Program-made: the position numbers and the translations under genes
The notes under the pieces: generated by a model
Told to the model about the DNA's origin: nothing
The model's input: the letters and a program-made list of their open reading frames with translations, nothing else
Database searches by the model: none
Source: Locusta migratoria
Taxonomy: Eukaryota > Arthropoda > Insecta > Orthoptera > Acrididae
DNA length: 64,000 bases
NCBI GenBank assembly: GCA_026315105.1
Contig: CM048744.1
Span: 349,021,668-349,085,667, forward strand
Reading direction: 5' to 3'
In this document: piece after piece, positions 54,343 through 64,000 of the stretch
How positions within the stretch are numbered: the first letter of the stretch is position 1
Layout: every line of letters begins with the position of its first letter

Positions 54343-55699
54343 ACCATTGTCCATATAAAAGTAATATTCAGGTAATTATCTAGGTTGCTAACGTAAAGTT
54401 GAGTACAAAAATTAGAAAAAGAAGTGCATCCAAGATGGCGATCGAAAATTGATAACTCTTCTCGTGTATTTATATTTTTATTTAATTATTTGTAGTTATA
54501 TGTTTAAATTTATATAAATGTCAGTATTTAGGAGTTGATGTAGTTAATGGTTAAAATATATACCAAAAAGTGCTACGTTTGAAGAAAGAACCAAAAGGAG
54601 GATAAAAGATGGTGTAAGATATTACAAATAATTATTTCGTTTCAAATACAATTGTTTATTTTGTAAATTATACAAAAATATCTTTCCTCGAAAATCGGAT
54701 TCTGGAATACGTTGGATCAGATGAAATGATTTTTTTTTTATCTGTGTTACACTTTCAGTCATTTTTCTAATTATTTTATTGTTTACAATGCTTCTCGAGT
54801 CGATTATAATTTAAATTGCACAAATTTAACTCGTAATTAATTAATTCAGTTGTCCTGTTTAAAATATCCTAACAACGACTTTTTGCTTTCTAAACGAGGC
54901 TCAAAACCAGAGAAGCAATTAGTATCAGGATTTGAAGCTTACTTTAATTAGGTAATATTATATACTTGCGGACACAGTGCAAAAGAAAGCGGAATGTCGT
55001 GGAATTCGTAACTTACCTCAATTATTAAGCGCATTTTACAATTTTTTCGTCCATTTACCTGTAGTACGTTAATTGAAAACTAAACGTGAATAATATTGAT
55101 GATTTAATAGTGATATAACTTTTTTTTTCATAAGTACATACCTCCTGGAATACCTTCCACATTGAAAGTATTGGCTTTTAGTTGCATAAAACACAATTAA
55201 CTGTCTTCGACAACAAGACTGTTTTTGTAGCCTAGCCAGCTGCACGCGCGCTAACAATGAACTGCCGCATTTGACCTGAGATATAACCGAACAAATGAAT
55301 CTCTGGTCGTCCTCAGAGCCGCCATTCAGTGGTTCCAGCATTGCTGCTGCCAACCTGATAGTCCTAAATTCCCGTATATAATAAACTGTATTGGCCCACT
55401 TTGCAAAACTAACAGAGTTTTGACACCCTCCATTCAATTAACTAAAACCACCCGTTCGCAGATGTCACGTGACATTCCTCTCCCAGACATTCCTCGCACA
55501 TAAGCCATATTGCGTTGCGTATTTGATGATTTTCTTATTTTAACTTACACGTTGTCATTTCAAAGCAATGGCGCACTGTAGAATTGACAAAAACACGTCG
55601 TTCTTCGTACGATAAATGATAATCTAGTGTCTACAAATGCCATATTAGCATCAGTTAACAACAGCCATCAATAGAATGAGAATAAAGAATGTAACTTTT

Positions 55700-55775
55700 A
55701 AGTGGTGGAAAAAAAGTAGCGCATTGGATTATGACGCTGAAAGTCACTGGTTCGAAACCCGCCACTACCTAAGTT
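55700..55775 (+). other. tRNA-like fragment
   Basis: TAGCGCATTGGATTATGACG and GGTTCGAAACC (B box) with paired ends GTGGTGG / CCACTACC. The D and anticodon arms do not fold cleanly. It may be the head of a minor SINE or a tRNA pseudogene. Confidence 0.35.
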
Positions 55776-55947
55776 TTATTTTTTTTCCTAAATTATTAAT
55801 TAATTTTTTATTGTTTACATTATTATTTTGTCCAAAATGTTTGCAAAAACTTATAAAACTACAAATCTAAAGTGGGCCGTAAAACACGTCAGTGCGATTT
55901 TTTTTTTTTCATTTTTGTCCACTTTTTCAAGATTCTGGCCCACTGTG

Positions 55948-56479
55948 CGCGGCGTGTGATCTGCTCAACTGAACTGTAACGGTTTGCCGGCGCAGAGAAG
56001 GCCTTTGCTGACAGCGAGTCTGTGGCTTTCAACGTGGACAGTTTGTTGTTGCAGACTGAGTAAACAGCCACTAATGACCCTGCTGCTCACGGAGCGTTAA
56101 CGCCTTTAGCTTCCCTCCCATTCTCTTCTGCTATCAAATGCTCCTTGTCAGGATGAGGCATAAAAATGGTAGCCTGGCGTTTTATTAGCACGATCCCTTT
56201 ACGTTGAAATTACCCCTTCTAAGCGTGACCGATATTTTTTAATTTATTTTTTATTTTTTTATTTTTTATTTATTTATTTATTTGCATATTTACACACGCT
56301 CGGTACATTGGAACCGTTTTTCTCCAATACGAGAATTTAAATGAAAACAAATATTTAATGGTTAGTATTGCACATGAAAATTTTATTTTAATGGATGGAA
56401 ATATAAGAAAGCTATGATGATTTTTAATATTTTCATTAAGTTAAAAAAATATAAATTTCATCCTGGTACACGTTTTGTG
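55948..56479. other. Unannotated sequence
   Basis: No feature recognised; 56225-56285 is a T/A-rich low-complexity stretch. Confidence 0.4.
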
Positions 56480-57060
56480 CACTTATTACACACTACCTTT
56501 CTTTTTCTGTCCTTCTAAGCAGAACAAGGTGGCCACCTTCTGTTCTGGTGACTAACTGTACTGCTGCTGATGAAATATTTCTTGGCATTCATGCCAGACT
56601 GTATTTTATTTATCACCACACACTCCTCTTGCCTCTAGATTTGTGCATCTAACAGTTTCATGTATAATTACTGGAGGAATAAATAAGTCGTAAGCATCTT
56701 TTTGGGGGTAATCGATTGTACTCCTTGCTGGTCCCAGTATAAATTTCTCCAAATAGTGAGCAGGCGTTTCACTTTGCACCCCGGAGGGGGGGGGGGGGAA
56801 TGGAGATTTTATTCCAAAGTATATCATTTGGAGCAGTATATGTTTATATATAAGCAGTTTCACTGCTTGTGTGTGTTATTATTATTTATATCTTCTTATT
56901 CTTCATCGCCACCATTACTTGATTCTTCAACCAAAGTGTTGCATGACTGTCTGAAGAACAACTCCTTGGCTTTCATCTGAAGCTGGAATTATACCTGAGG
57001 AAATCATCATCTTCAGCTACCCATTGTGCAACAACTGATTCATCATTTCGGCTTCAAAAC
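56480..57060 (-). pseudogene. piggyBac-type transposase relic
   Basis: On the minus strand an acidic stretch (about 57000-56900) precedes SETPAHYLEKFILGP, DAYDLFIPPVIIHETVRCTN and LEARGVCGD, which resemble the start of the piggyBac DDE domain (P..YF.LFF...I...I...TN). Further left, after stops, KVVCNKCTKRVPG resembles the C-terminal Cys-rich tail. The catalytic middle is absent. Terminal repeats were not found. Confidence 0.5.
56786..56798. repeat. Poly-G tract
   Basis: 13 consecutive G. Confidence 0.95.
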
Positions 57061-57080
57061 GTAACCTTTCCTTATTCTTA

Positions 57081-57094
57081 CCCCCCCCCCCCCT

Positions 57095-57135
<41 letters not shown>
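57081..57135. repeat. Poly-C / poly-T tract
   Basis: About 13 C followed by about 40 T with one interruption. Confidence 0.95.
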
Positions 57136-57136
<1 letters not shown>

Positions 57137-57272
57137 GCTAAAAAGTGAGAATATGAATAAACCTCAGTGAACTCTTCTTCGATTAGATATGTAACTTCTG
57201 TTCATACTACTATTTATCTAACTTCCGAATGAAAATAGAATTTGAAATGTGTAGCGAAATCGTACATTATGC

Positions 57273-57423
57273 CGTGCCGAAGTAGTCGAGCGGATCGCGC
57301 GGACCTCCGCGTCGGAGGTTCGAATCCTCTTGTCTTTAGTATAACGTAGTTTATAAGTGGTTTGTAAATTTAGGGACTGATGACCCCACAGTTAAGATCC
57401 ATAAGCTTAACAAACATTTGAAC
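57273..57423 (+). mobile_element. tRNA-derived SINE (family A), short form
   Basis: Head GCCGTGCCGAAGTAGTCGAG with B box GGTTCGAATCC joined closely to TTGTCTTTAGTATAACGTAG and the 3' end. About 40 bp shorter than full-length copies. Confidence 0.85.
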
Positions 57424-57448
57424 CGGTTCCTTTGGACCCAGGATATGC

Positions 57449-58759
57449 ATGTTGTTGTGGGCCCCAGTCCAGTGACGGGTGTGGTGAAGCTCTCCACCCT
57501 ACTCTATCCTGACCAAGCCTTCTTCATCTCTTCATAAAAACGACAACCTATATCTATTTGAATCTGCTTACTTTATTCATCTTTTTGTCTCCCCCTGCGA
57601 TTTTTACCCCAAATGCTTCCTTCCAACACTAAATTCACGATTCCTTGATGTCTAAGAATGTGTCCTAGTAATCTATCCCTTCTTTTAGACAAAGTATGTC
57701 AGAAATTCCTTTTCTCCCCAGTTCTGCTCAGTACCTCTTCATTAGTTACGCGCTCTACCCACCTAATCTTCAGCATTCTTCTGTAGCACCACATTTCAAA
57801 AGCCTCTATCATCTTCTTGTCCGCACTGTTTATCGTCTAAGTTTCACTCGCTACAAGGCGACACTCCACACAAATGCCTTCACAGAGGACTTCTTACATT
57901 TAAATTAATATTCTAAATTAGCAAATTTCTCCTTTTCAAAAACGCTTTTCTACCCTTTGCCATTCTGAATTTTATATCCTCTGTAGTGTGACCATCGTAA
58001 GTTATTTTACTGCCGAATTAACAGATCTCATCTACCACCTTTATTGTTTTAATACCTAATCTAATATCTTCAGCATCGCCTGATTTTCTCAGACTGCCCT
58101 TCATTACCCTTGTTTTGCTCTTGTTAATGATTTTATGCTCACCTTTCAGCACACTGTCCATTCCGTTCAACTGCTCCTCCAAGTCCTTTGTTGTCTCTGT
58201 CAGAATTACAATGTCATCTGCAAAACACAATGTTTCTTCACCCTGAACTTTGATTCTTCTTCAAATTTCTCCTTGTTTTCCTTTATATCTGGCTCAATGT
58301 AGAAATTGAATAACATTGGAGAAAGGCTACAGCCCTTCCCATTCTCTGCATCCCTTTCATGCCCTTCAACTCTGACAACTGCTGTCTGGTTTTTCTACAA
58401 GTTATTAATAACTTTCCGGTCCCTATATTTTACTCCTGCTTGCTTCAGAACTTGAAAGAGTTTATTCCAATCAACATTGTCAAAAGCCTTCTCCAAATCT
58501 ACAAAAGCTAGAAGTTTGCCTTTTCTTAATCTATCTTCTAGGATAAGCTGTAAAGTGAGTATTGCTCCCCGAGTTCCTACATTTCTGCTGAACCCAAACT
58601 GATCTTCCCCGAGGTCGGCTTCTACCAGCTTTTCCATCCTTCTGTAGATAATTCGTGTTAATATTTTGCAAGCATGACTTATTAAACTGATGGTTCTGTA
58701 GTTTTCACACTTGATTGCACCTGCTTTCTTTGGAATGGGGATTATCATGTTTCTCTTAA
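57449..58759 (-). mobile_element. RTE-type LINE, interrupted by a piggyBac-like element
   Basis: The reverse 3' end is at about 57449 (GTTGTTGTGGGCCCCAGTCC, mutated). It reads leftward from 58759 and resumes at 59269-59310 beyond the piggyBac-like insertion. Confidence 0.9.
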
Positions 58760-58781
58760 CCCTGTGGCGCATAGCGTCCAC
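57600..58781 (-). pseudogene. RTE reverse transcriptase relic
   Basis: IPIPKKAGAIKCENYRTISL, FVDLEKAFDNVDW (motif A), then an eroded motif B, and CFADDIVILTETTKDLEEQL (motif C, intact) at about 58150-58225. The C-terminal region is in several frames. The first residues of the long frame at 58395-58781 come from the inserted piggyBac-like element. Confidence 0.85.
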
Positions 58782-59268
58782 TGTAGTGGACGCCTGTTAT
58801 TCGACATATTTATTGCACCTCCAATCCTTTTAGAACTCACAATGCATGGAGTCCACTCCAGGGGACCCTTAGGCTGGGTTCTGCATTTTGGAGTCGCCAG
58901 ATAAACTGACAAGCGCCAGTTTTTCACTCGAAGGCAGTACATGTCAAGATGGAGAGCGTGAAGTGGCAGCGAGCGGTTTCAGAATGCATTTCATTAGGTG
59001 CACAAAGAAGAGGCAAAGGAAATTTGCTCTAAATGCAAGGATTCTCTACGTCTAAATTTCTCCGAAAGTTTCCATAGGAAAAGGAAAAAAGAATTCTTAA
59101 CGTTTCAGGTGCGCAGTGGCCACTTCAGTGGACATAACTGAATTTTTCCATGTAGATTGTAAATTGCTAGAAATTTTTATATTTTATGATAATAGACATT
59201 GTTCTTTACTATACAAACACCATTTCGAAATTTTCTCCTCGTTTGTTGGTAATTCATGCATCGCAGGG
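58760..59268 (-). mobile_element. piggyBac-like element inserted at TTAA of an RTE copy
   Basis: The ends CCCTGTGGCGCATAG (58760) and CTATGCATCGCAGGG-type right end (to 59268; inverted CCCTGCGATGCATG) form a piggyBac-like TIR. TTAA is intact at 58756-58759. On the right only AA of the TTAA remains before RTE sequence GTCTGAGGGTATTTCC resumes. At 509 bp it is strongly deleted. Strand is arbitrary. Confidence 0.75.
59015..59110 (+). pseudogene. piggyBac transposase C-terminal Cys-rich tail
   Basis: A short frame reads EICSKCKDSLRLNFSESFHR then KRKKEF. The CxxC...L.L...F..(Y/F)H spacing matches the C-terminal Cys/His tail of piggyBac transposases, although the later Cys is Ser here. This orients the element left to right. 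Confidence 0.5.
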
Positions 59269-59310
59269 AAGTCTGAGGGTATTTCCCCTTGTGTCATACA
59301 GGATAGGCAT
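59269..59310 (-). mobile_element. RTE copy resumed after the piggyBac-like insertion
   Basis: GTCTGAGGGTATTTCCCCTT and CATACAGGATAG continue the reverse of SDF..R / YRIYETGE coding from the same RTE family. Confidence 0.7.
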
Positions 59311-59377
59311 GTTAGGGTTAAAAGTGGAGGTAACAGCAACAGGCACGCGTTTAAACTTAGCCAGGAGTCCTCCGTAA

Positions 59378-59803
59378 TGGCGTATCAGTTGCGTAACGCG
59401 GGGCAAACATGGCAGCTTTTGCCGTCGACTTGGCATAACCGCTGCCGCTGGAGGACGAGTAAGGGCTTGCACAAGGGACGTGTTTAGCTGTGGGCGATGC
59501 GATAAGGTGTGTCCGCGTCCCGTGCGCTGGGAACGGCGAGGCGTTTATCAGGCTGGCCGCACGTGCCGCGGCAGAGGCCGGACCCAGTCCAAGTTCCACG
59601 CACGCCGTGAGAGAGCACGGCCGCGCACTTTGAGTCCCCGGGCAGCCGCTCCCCGCTTTTTTACTTCCAGTGTCTCTCACTCTCGGCGACCACCACCCAC
59701 AGCGCGACGGCGTTATCTTGTGTCCTGCTCCGACGTTCCCATGAGCACTGTGCGGCAGCGTGCGGCTCGTGGGCGACTGAACGCAAACTATACTCCAAGA
59801 AAG
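59378..59803 (+). promoter_or_regulatory. CpG-rich segment, possible promoter and first exon
   Basis: This is the most GC- and CpG-rich stretch of the window and is not part of a repeat I recognise. Near its end an ATG at 59742 opens MSTVRQRAARGRLNANYTPR. If the SINE at 59815 is removed, the frame continues as KTGDVTAKLISEGNVSYKES until about 60226. No homology is recognised. It might be a CpG island with a first exon, a GC-rich LTR, or chance. Confidence 0.3.
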
Positions 59804-59814
59804 ACCGGAGATGT

Positions 59815-60070
59815 AGGAAGGAAGGAATCTTAGGATTTAACGTGCCGTCGACGGCTTGGTCATTAGAGACGGAGCTTACGCTCGGAGTTTTGGGTGTGAA
59901 TGGGAAAGGAAATTGGCCGTGCCCTTTTTGAAAGGAACCATCCCGGCATTTGCCTGGAGTGATTTAGGAAAATCACGGAAAACCTAAATCTGGATGGTCG
60001 GAGGTGGATTTGGACCACCATTCTCCCGAATGCGAATCCAGTGCGTTACCACTGCGCCACCTCGCTCGGT
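59815..60070 (-). mobile_element. tRNA-derived SINE (family B), full length with TSD
   Basis: Reverse copy: head at the right (TAACGCACTGG, reverse GCGCAGTGGTA), B-box-like text weak (GGTCCAAATCC). The body has GTGATTTTCCTAAATC and the tail AAGGAAGGAA. Perfect 11-bp ACCGGAGATGT flanks it at 59804-59814 and 60071-60081. Confidence 0.95.
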
Positions 60071-60519
60071 ACCGGAGATGTCACAGCCAAACTAATTTCA
60101 GAAGGGAACGTTTCGTACAAAGAAAGCACGATCGAAAATACAGCCGCAGTCCGTGGCCGTAACTACAGGGGGAGCTTCTGGAAGGCAAACTGCCCCCCCC
60201 CCCCCGTTTTCCGAAATATTGACTAAGCTAACAAAAAATTGCATCATTCTGTATCGATGTTGTGACATTTCTGAGGAGTCACATTTGTGATGAAATATGC
60301 AGACAGTTGAGAAAAACGTTCCGGGGCACCCAGGTAAAGGCACAGGCTGTCCCGCAAGTCGCTGCACTGGTCCTTCCGCCTTAACTGCCACCGTTTGTTT
60401 AAATGACCGCCCTGCATGGTGCCGCCTAAGGAAAAGCGGCTTTCGTCAAATTATAAAACGCAGCGTTTTTCTGCACTATGTACATGGCGACTGCTTACAT
60501 CTATCGTGATATAGAAGGT
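60071..60519. other. Unannotated; contains poly-C
   Basis: It continues the sequence split by the family B SINE. Poly-C at about 60193-60205. Short frames only. Confidence 0.35.
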
Positions 60520-61555
60520 ACTAGCTGAAAACCCGGCGTTGCCCGGGTATTTATTTATTCCTGCCATTTTCAGGTATATATTCATCTGCATAAGGGCTGT
60601 CTGTCTTAGGAATATAATTACCAGTAAAGAAGTAATAGATTAAAACTTGGTACGTGATGGGGCGGTTTTCCGTGCTCATATCTCATGAACTACATGTCGT
60701 ACTGTGATACAATTTAGACGGTACACTCAACTATTTGCGTGTATTCTGTTTGTAAAATTTCATGCGGCTACAAAGTGTAGTGTAGAAATTATAAATTGTA
60801 ACGTCATACCGAATGCCGTAGTTCATGAACAGCGGAACGTAACTGTTTATGTGCTCATATCTCATGAACTACCTGTCGTACTGTAATACAATTTAGAAGG
60901 TAAATTCAACTATATATATATATGTATACTGTCTGGAAAATTCCCTGCGGCTACAATTTGTACTGTACAAATTATAAATTATAACGTCATACCGAATGCC
61001 GTAGTTTTACTCCATAAACAGCGGAAAAGTAGTAAGCGAGAAACATTTTCCATTCATCATTTTACTATAGTTGCCAACGAGAAAAAACTTTAATAAAGGT
61101 TTGAAATTATGTTTAAAGTTTGCTGCAAGTCGCTAAGTACTGTCATTCTCATACAGTGTATTTCGAAAGTCTCGCCGCATAAAATGACATTTTTTGCGAT
61201 TGGTATTGGTTATGACGTAATATCTTTTGAACCATGTACCGTATGTGAATGTTAACCATGTAGCAATTGTTACCTCACGGTAAGGAATGTGTGTACCAAA
61301 TTTGGTTGAAATCGGTCCAATGGTTTAGGAGAAAATGAGCAGCATTCTCGCAAAATGCAGCAGTTTTTCGCGCATCTCATTGTTTATGAGGTCATATCTC
61401 GTGAACTATATAATGTATGTGATTCTTACACTTACGGCGACCGTCCTCATGGATTGAAGCTTACGTGTACAAAATTTCATAAAGATTGGAACAAAACTGT
61501 AGATTTGTATGCAACACGTACAAACATACGGACACCCTGCTTTATATATTATATT
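60520..61555 (+). repeat. Unclassified interspersed repeat, copy 3
   Basis: It begins ACTAGCTGAAAACCCGGCGT and ends like copy 1. It is about 180 bp longer because CTCATATCTCATGAACTAC...GAATGCCGTAGTT is duplicated in tandem (about 60670-60835 and 60845-61015). Confidence 0.75.
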
Positions 61556-61558
61556 TAC

Positions 61559-61560
<2 letters not shown>

Positions 61561-61595
<35 letters not shown>
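61561..61595. repeat. Poly-T tract
   Basis: About 35 consecutive T directly after the unclassified repeat. It could be its tail. Confidence 0.95.
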
Positions 61596-61735
61596 CATTT
61601 CAAGGCCGTTCGTTATCTACATGTATTTCACAGATCTTAGAAAAGTTAGTTTGACGAATATCCAATAATTCTAAAATAAAATTAAACGTGAAAACATCTA
61701 AACCTTCCACCCGCCAAAAAAGTTCCACATGTGTT

Positions 61736-61857
61736 GTGGTCTTCAGTCCGGAAACTGGTTTGATGCAGCTCTGCACAATACCCTATCCTGAGCAAGCCTC
61801 TTCAATTCCACATAAGAACAGCAACCTACATCCATTTGAATTTGCTTACTATATTCA
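61736..61857 (-). mobile_element. Inverted 3' end of an RTE LINE
   Basis: This ~122-bp piece is the reverse complement of the RTE 3' UTR (GGTCTTCAGTCCGGAAACTG to AATTTGCTTACTATATTCAG). It is fused head to head with the forward RTE coding region starting at 61858. Confidence 0.9.
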
Positions 61858-62570
61858 GGAGGATGTGATCATCAGGAAAGACAACACTGGCATTCTACGG
61901 ATCGGAGCGTGGAATGTTAGACCACTTAATCGGGTAGGGAAGCTAGAAAATTTAAAAAGGGAAATGGATAGGTTGATCTTAGATATAGTGGGGATTAGTG
62001 AAGTTCGGTGGAAAAAGGAACACGATTTCTGGTCAGGCGAGTACAGGATTATAAATACAAAATCAGTTGGGGGTATTACAGATGTAGGTCTGATAATGAA
62101 TAAGAAAATAGGAATGCGCGTAAACTACTATGAGCAACACAGTGATCGCATTATCGTAGTCAAGACAGATACGAAGCCAACACCGACCACAGTAGTACAG
62201 GTTTATATGCCAACTAGCTCTGCCGATGATGAGGAGATCGAAGAAATATATGAGGAGCTAAAGGAAATTATTTAGACAATTAAGGGAGAGGAAGACTTAA
62301 TTGTTATGGGAGACTGGAATTCGGTAGTAGGACAAGGAAGGGAAGGGAAGATAGTAGATGAATATGGTCTGGGCAAAAGGAATGAAAGAGGAAGCCGCCT
62401 GGTAGAATTTTGCGCGGAACATAGTTTAGTTATAACAAATGCATTGTTTAAGAATCATACAAGAAGGTTGTATACGTGGAAGAGACCAACAGACACCAGA
62501 TATATTTTATAATGATAAGACATAGATTTCGGAACCAGGTTTTAAACTGTAAGACATACCCAGGGGTAGA
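61858..62570 (+). pseudogene. RTE apurinic-like endonuclease domain
   Basis: Motifs in order: LRIGAWNVRPLN (Asn), DIVGISEVRW (catalytic Glu), GDWNSVVGQGREG (Asp, Asn), FKNHTRRLYTW, and SDHN (catalytic Asp/His) at about 62578. It resembles the craniofacial-development-protein-2-like endonuclease of RTE elements. A TAG at 62273-62275 and a frameshift near 62505 break it. The enzyme would nick DNA to prime reverse transcription. Confidence 0.85.
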
Positions 62571-64000
62571 TATAGACTCTGACCATAACTTGTTGGTTAT
62601 GAACTGTAGGCTGAAACTGAAGAAACTACAAAAAGGTAGGAAAATAAGGAGATGGGACCTGGATAAACTGAAGCAACCTGAAGTTCTTAAGAATTTCAAA
62701 GGGAGCTTTAGGCAACAATTGATAGAAACGGGGGAAAATAAAACAGTAGAGGAGGAATGGGTAGCATTGAGAGATGAAATAGTGAAGGCAGCAGAGGACA
62801 AAATCGGTAGGAAGGCGAGACCTACAAAAAAAAATCCTTGGATATCACAGGAGATACTAAATTTAATAGATGAAAGGAGAAAATATAAAAATGCAGTAAA
62901 TGAAGCAGGCAAAATGGAGTACAGACAACTAAGAAATGCGATTGACAGGAAGTGCAAAATGGCTAAGCAGGAGTGGATAGAAGGCAAATGCAAGGATGTA
63001 GAAGAATGTATAAATAGGGAGCAAATAGATACAGCCTACAGGAAAATAAAAGAAACATTTGGAGATAAGAAAAACAGCTCTATGAATATCAAGGACTCTA
63101 ATGGAAAACCTGTTCTCAGCAAAGAAGGGAAAGCTGAAAGGTGTAAAGAGTATATAGAGAGACTCTACGAAGGAAATGAGCTTAGAGGCAATATTGTAGG
63201 AAGGGGAGAATAAGCAGATAAGGATGAAGTAGGAGATACTGTACTGAGAGATGAATTTGACAGAGCACTGAAACACCAAAGTCGAAACAAGGCCCCTGGA
63301 GTAGATGACATTCCCTCAGAGCTACAGAAGTCTCTGGGAGAACCAGCCATGACAAAATTGTTTCACCTGGTGTGTAAGATGTATGAGACAGGTGAAGTAC
63401 CCTCAGACTTTCCAAAGAAAGCAGGTGCAGACAGGTGTGAAAACTACCCAACCATCGGTTTAATAAGTCATGATCGCGAAATATTAACACCAATTATATA
63501 CAGAAGGATAAGATCAGGAGAAGATCAGTTTGGGTTCAGGAGAAATATAGGAACACGGAAGGCAATACTCACTTTACGGCTTATCCTAGAAGATAGAGTA
63601 AGAGAAGGCAAACCTACATTTCTAGCTTTTGTAGATTTGGAGAAGGCTTTTGACAATGTCGATTGGAATAAACTCTTTCAAGTTCTGAAGCAAGCAGGAG
63701 TAAAATAGGGAACGTAAGGTTATTTACACCTTGTACAAAAATCAGACAGCGGTTGTCAGAGTTGAAGGGCATGAAAGGGACGCAGTGGTTGGAAAGGGAG
63801 TAAGACAGGGTTGTAGCCTTTCTCCAATTTCATTCAATTTGTACATTGAGCAAGCTATAAAGGAAAGAAAGGAGAAATTTGGTGAAGGAATTAAAGTTCA
63901 GGGTGAAGAATTAAAAACATTGCGTTTTGCCGACGACATAGTAATTCTGTCAGATACAGCAAAGGACCTGGAAGAGCAATTGAACGGAATGGACAGTGTG
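62476..64000 (+). pseudogene. RTE reverse transcriptase, with stops and small deletions
   Basis: A basic linker (WDLDKLKQPEVLKNFKGSF, ARPTKKNPWISQEIL) leads to NKAPGVDDIPSEL, VDLEKAFDNVDWNKLF (motif A), GVRQGCSLSP in another frame (about 63798) and FADDIVILSDT (motif C, 63926-63950). A TAA lies at 63211-63213. Relative to the 5948 copy, short segments are missing after VPSDF (the IIPIPKK part) and after IIYRR (the EKLVEAD part). Frameshifts follow 63705. Confidence 0.85.

Larger units (their letters stand above)
53901..55945. mobile_element. 2-kb DNA element with 35-bp TIRs, non-autonomous
   Basis: The left end CAGTGGGTCAGAATACCAAA is matched inverted by the right end, whose reverse complement starts CAGTGGGCCAGAATCTTGAA; both continue AAAGYTGGWCAAAA. 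TA precedes the left end, while TG follows the right end. The interior is AT-rich with no transposase. A LINE sits at 54073-54342. It could be a Tc1/mariner-type element or, because the ends resemble RSS signals, a Transib-type element. Confidence 0.6.
61858..64000 (+). mobile_element. RTE-type LINE, near full length, continues past the window
   Basis: Forward element with endonuclease and reverse transcriptase. It is cut by the window end within the region after motif C. It is the only copy here that retains the endonuclease. Confidence 0.9.

Noticed and set aside
55069..55437. 122-codon minus-strand frame as a transposase of the 2-kb TIR element
   Set aside because: No DDE, helix-turn-helix or zinc-finger pattern could be seen.
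59480..59833. Arg/Pro-rich 117-codon frame as a gene
   Set aside because: GC-rich DNA gives long chance frames on both strands; the frame at 59742 is only weakly preferred.

Overview
This is eukaryotic nuclear DNA from a large, repeat-rich insect genome. The commonest repeat is a tRNA-headed SINE with the 3' end ACAAACATTTGAACATTTTT. It occurs about 25 times here, together with RTE-type and CR1-like LINEs and many mariner relics. From memory this fits an orthopteran such as a Schistocerca locust; that is an inference, not a search result. I see no convincing host protein-coding gene, rRNA or functional tRNA. Almost every recognisable open frame is a decayed transposon or the antisense shadow of a SINE.

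Layout. 0-10 kb: SINEs, an unclassified repeat, a small foldback, two decayed IS630/Tc1/mariner transposases, an RTE relic that has lost its catalytic motif, a CR1-like LINE and a pogo-like MITE. 10-16 kb: a hAT-like element (8-bp duplication) carrying a LINE and a SINE, then two large foldback elements in tandem. 16-24 kb: CR1-like copies, a piggyBac-like element with TTAA flanks, a deleted mariner, a pogo/jerky-like relic and several SINEs. 24-30 kb: an RNase H LINE fragment flanked by a 137-bp direct repeat, another LINE relic and a second deleted mariner. 30-37.7 kb: two DNA-transposon candidates of unknown type, a MITE with two SINEs inside it and an LTR-like segment. 37.7-46 kb: a second CR1-like subfamily, a nearly complete mariner with its third catalytic Asp changed to His, another RNase H LINE copy and a recent inverted cluster of a second tRNA-derived SINE. 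46-53 kb: a third deleted mariner, a long stretch without recognisable features, a palindromic mariner made of two 3' halves and SINE-in-SINE insertions. 53-60 kb: a 2-kb TIR element with RSS-like ends, piggyBac relics (one inserted at a TTAA inside an RTE copy) and a CpG-rich stretch that may be host promoter sequence. 60-64 kb: an unclassified repeat and an RTE element that begins with an inverted piece of its own 3' end and runs off the window.

The elements do not form a pathway. They form layers of insertion whose relative order can be read from nesting and target-site duplications (TSDs). The best candidates for something undescribed are the TIR element with 33-bp subterminal repeats and a transposon-like gene (34.9-36.2 kb), the long-TIR element at 30.8-32.1 kb, the palindromic mariner at 50.3 kb, the mariner miniatures that kept both transposase ends in frame, and the large foldbacks at 13.6-15.3 kb. 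All calls come from reading the sequence by eye, so boundaries without a TSD are approximate to tens of bases.
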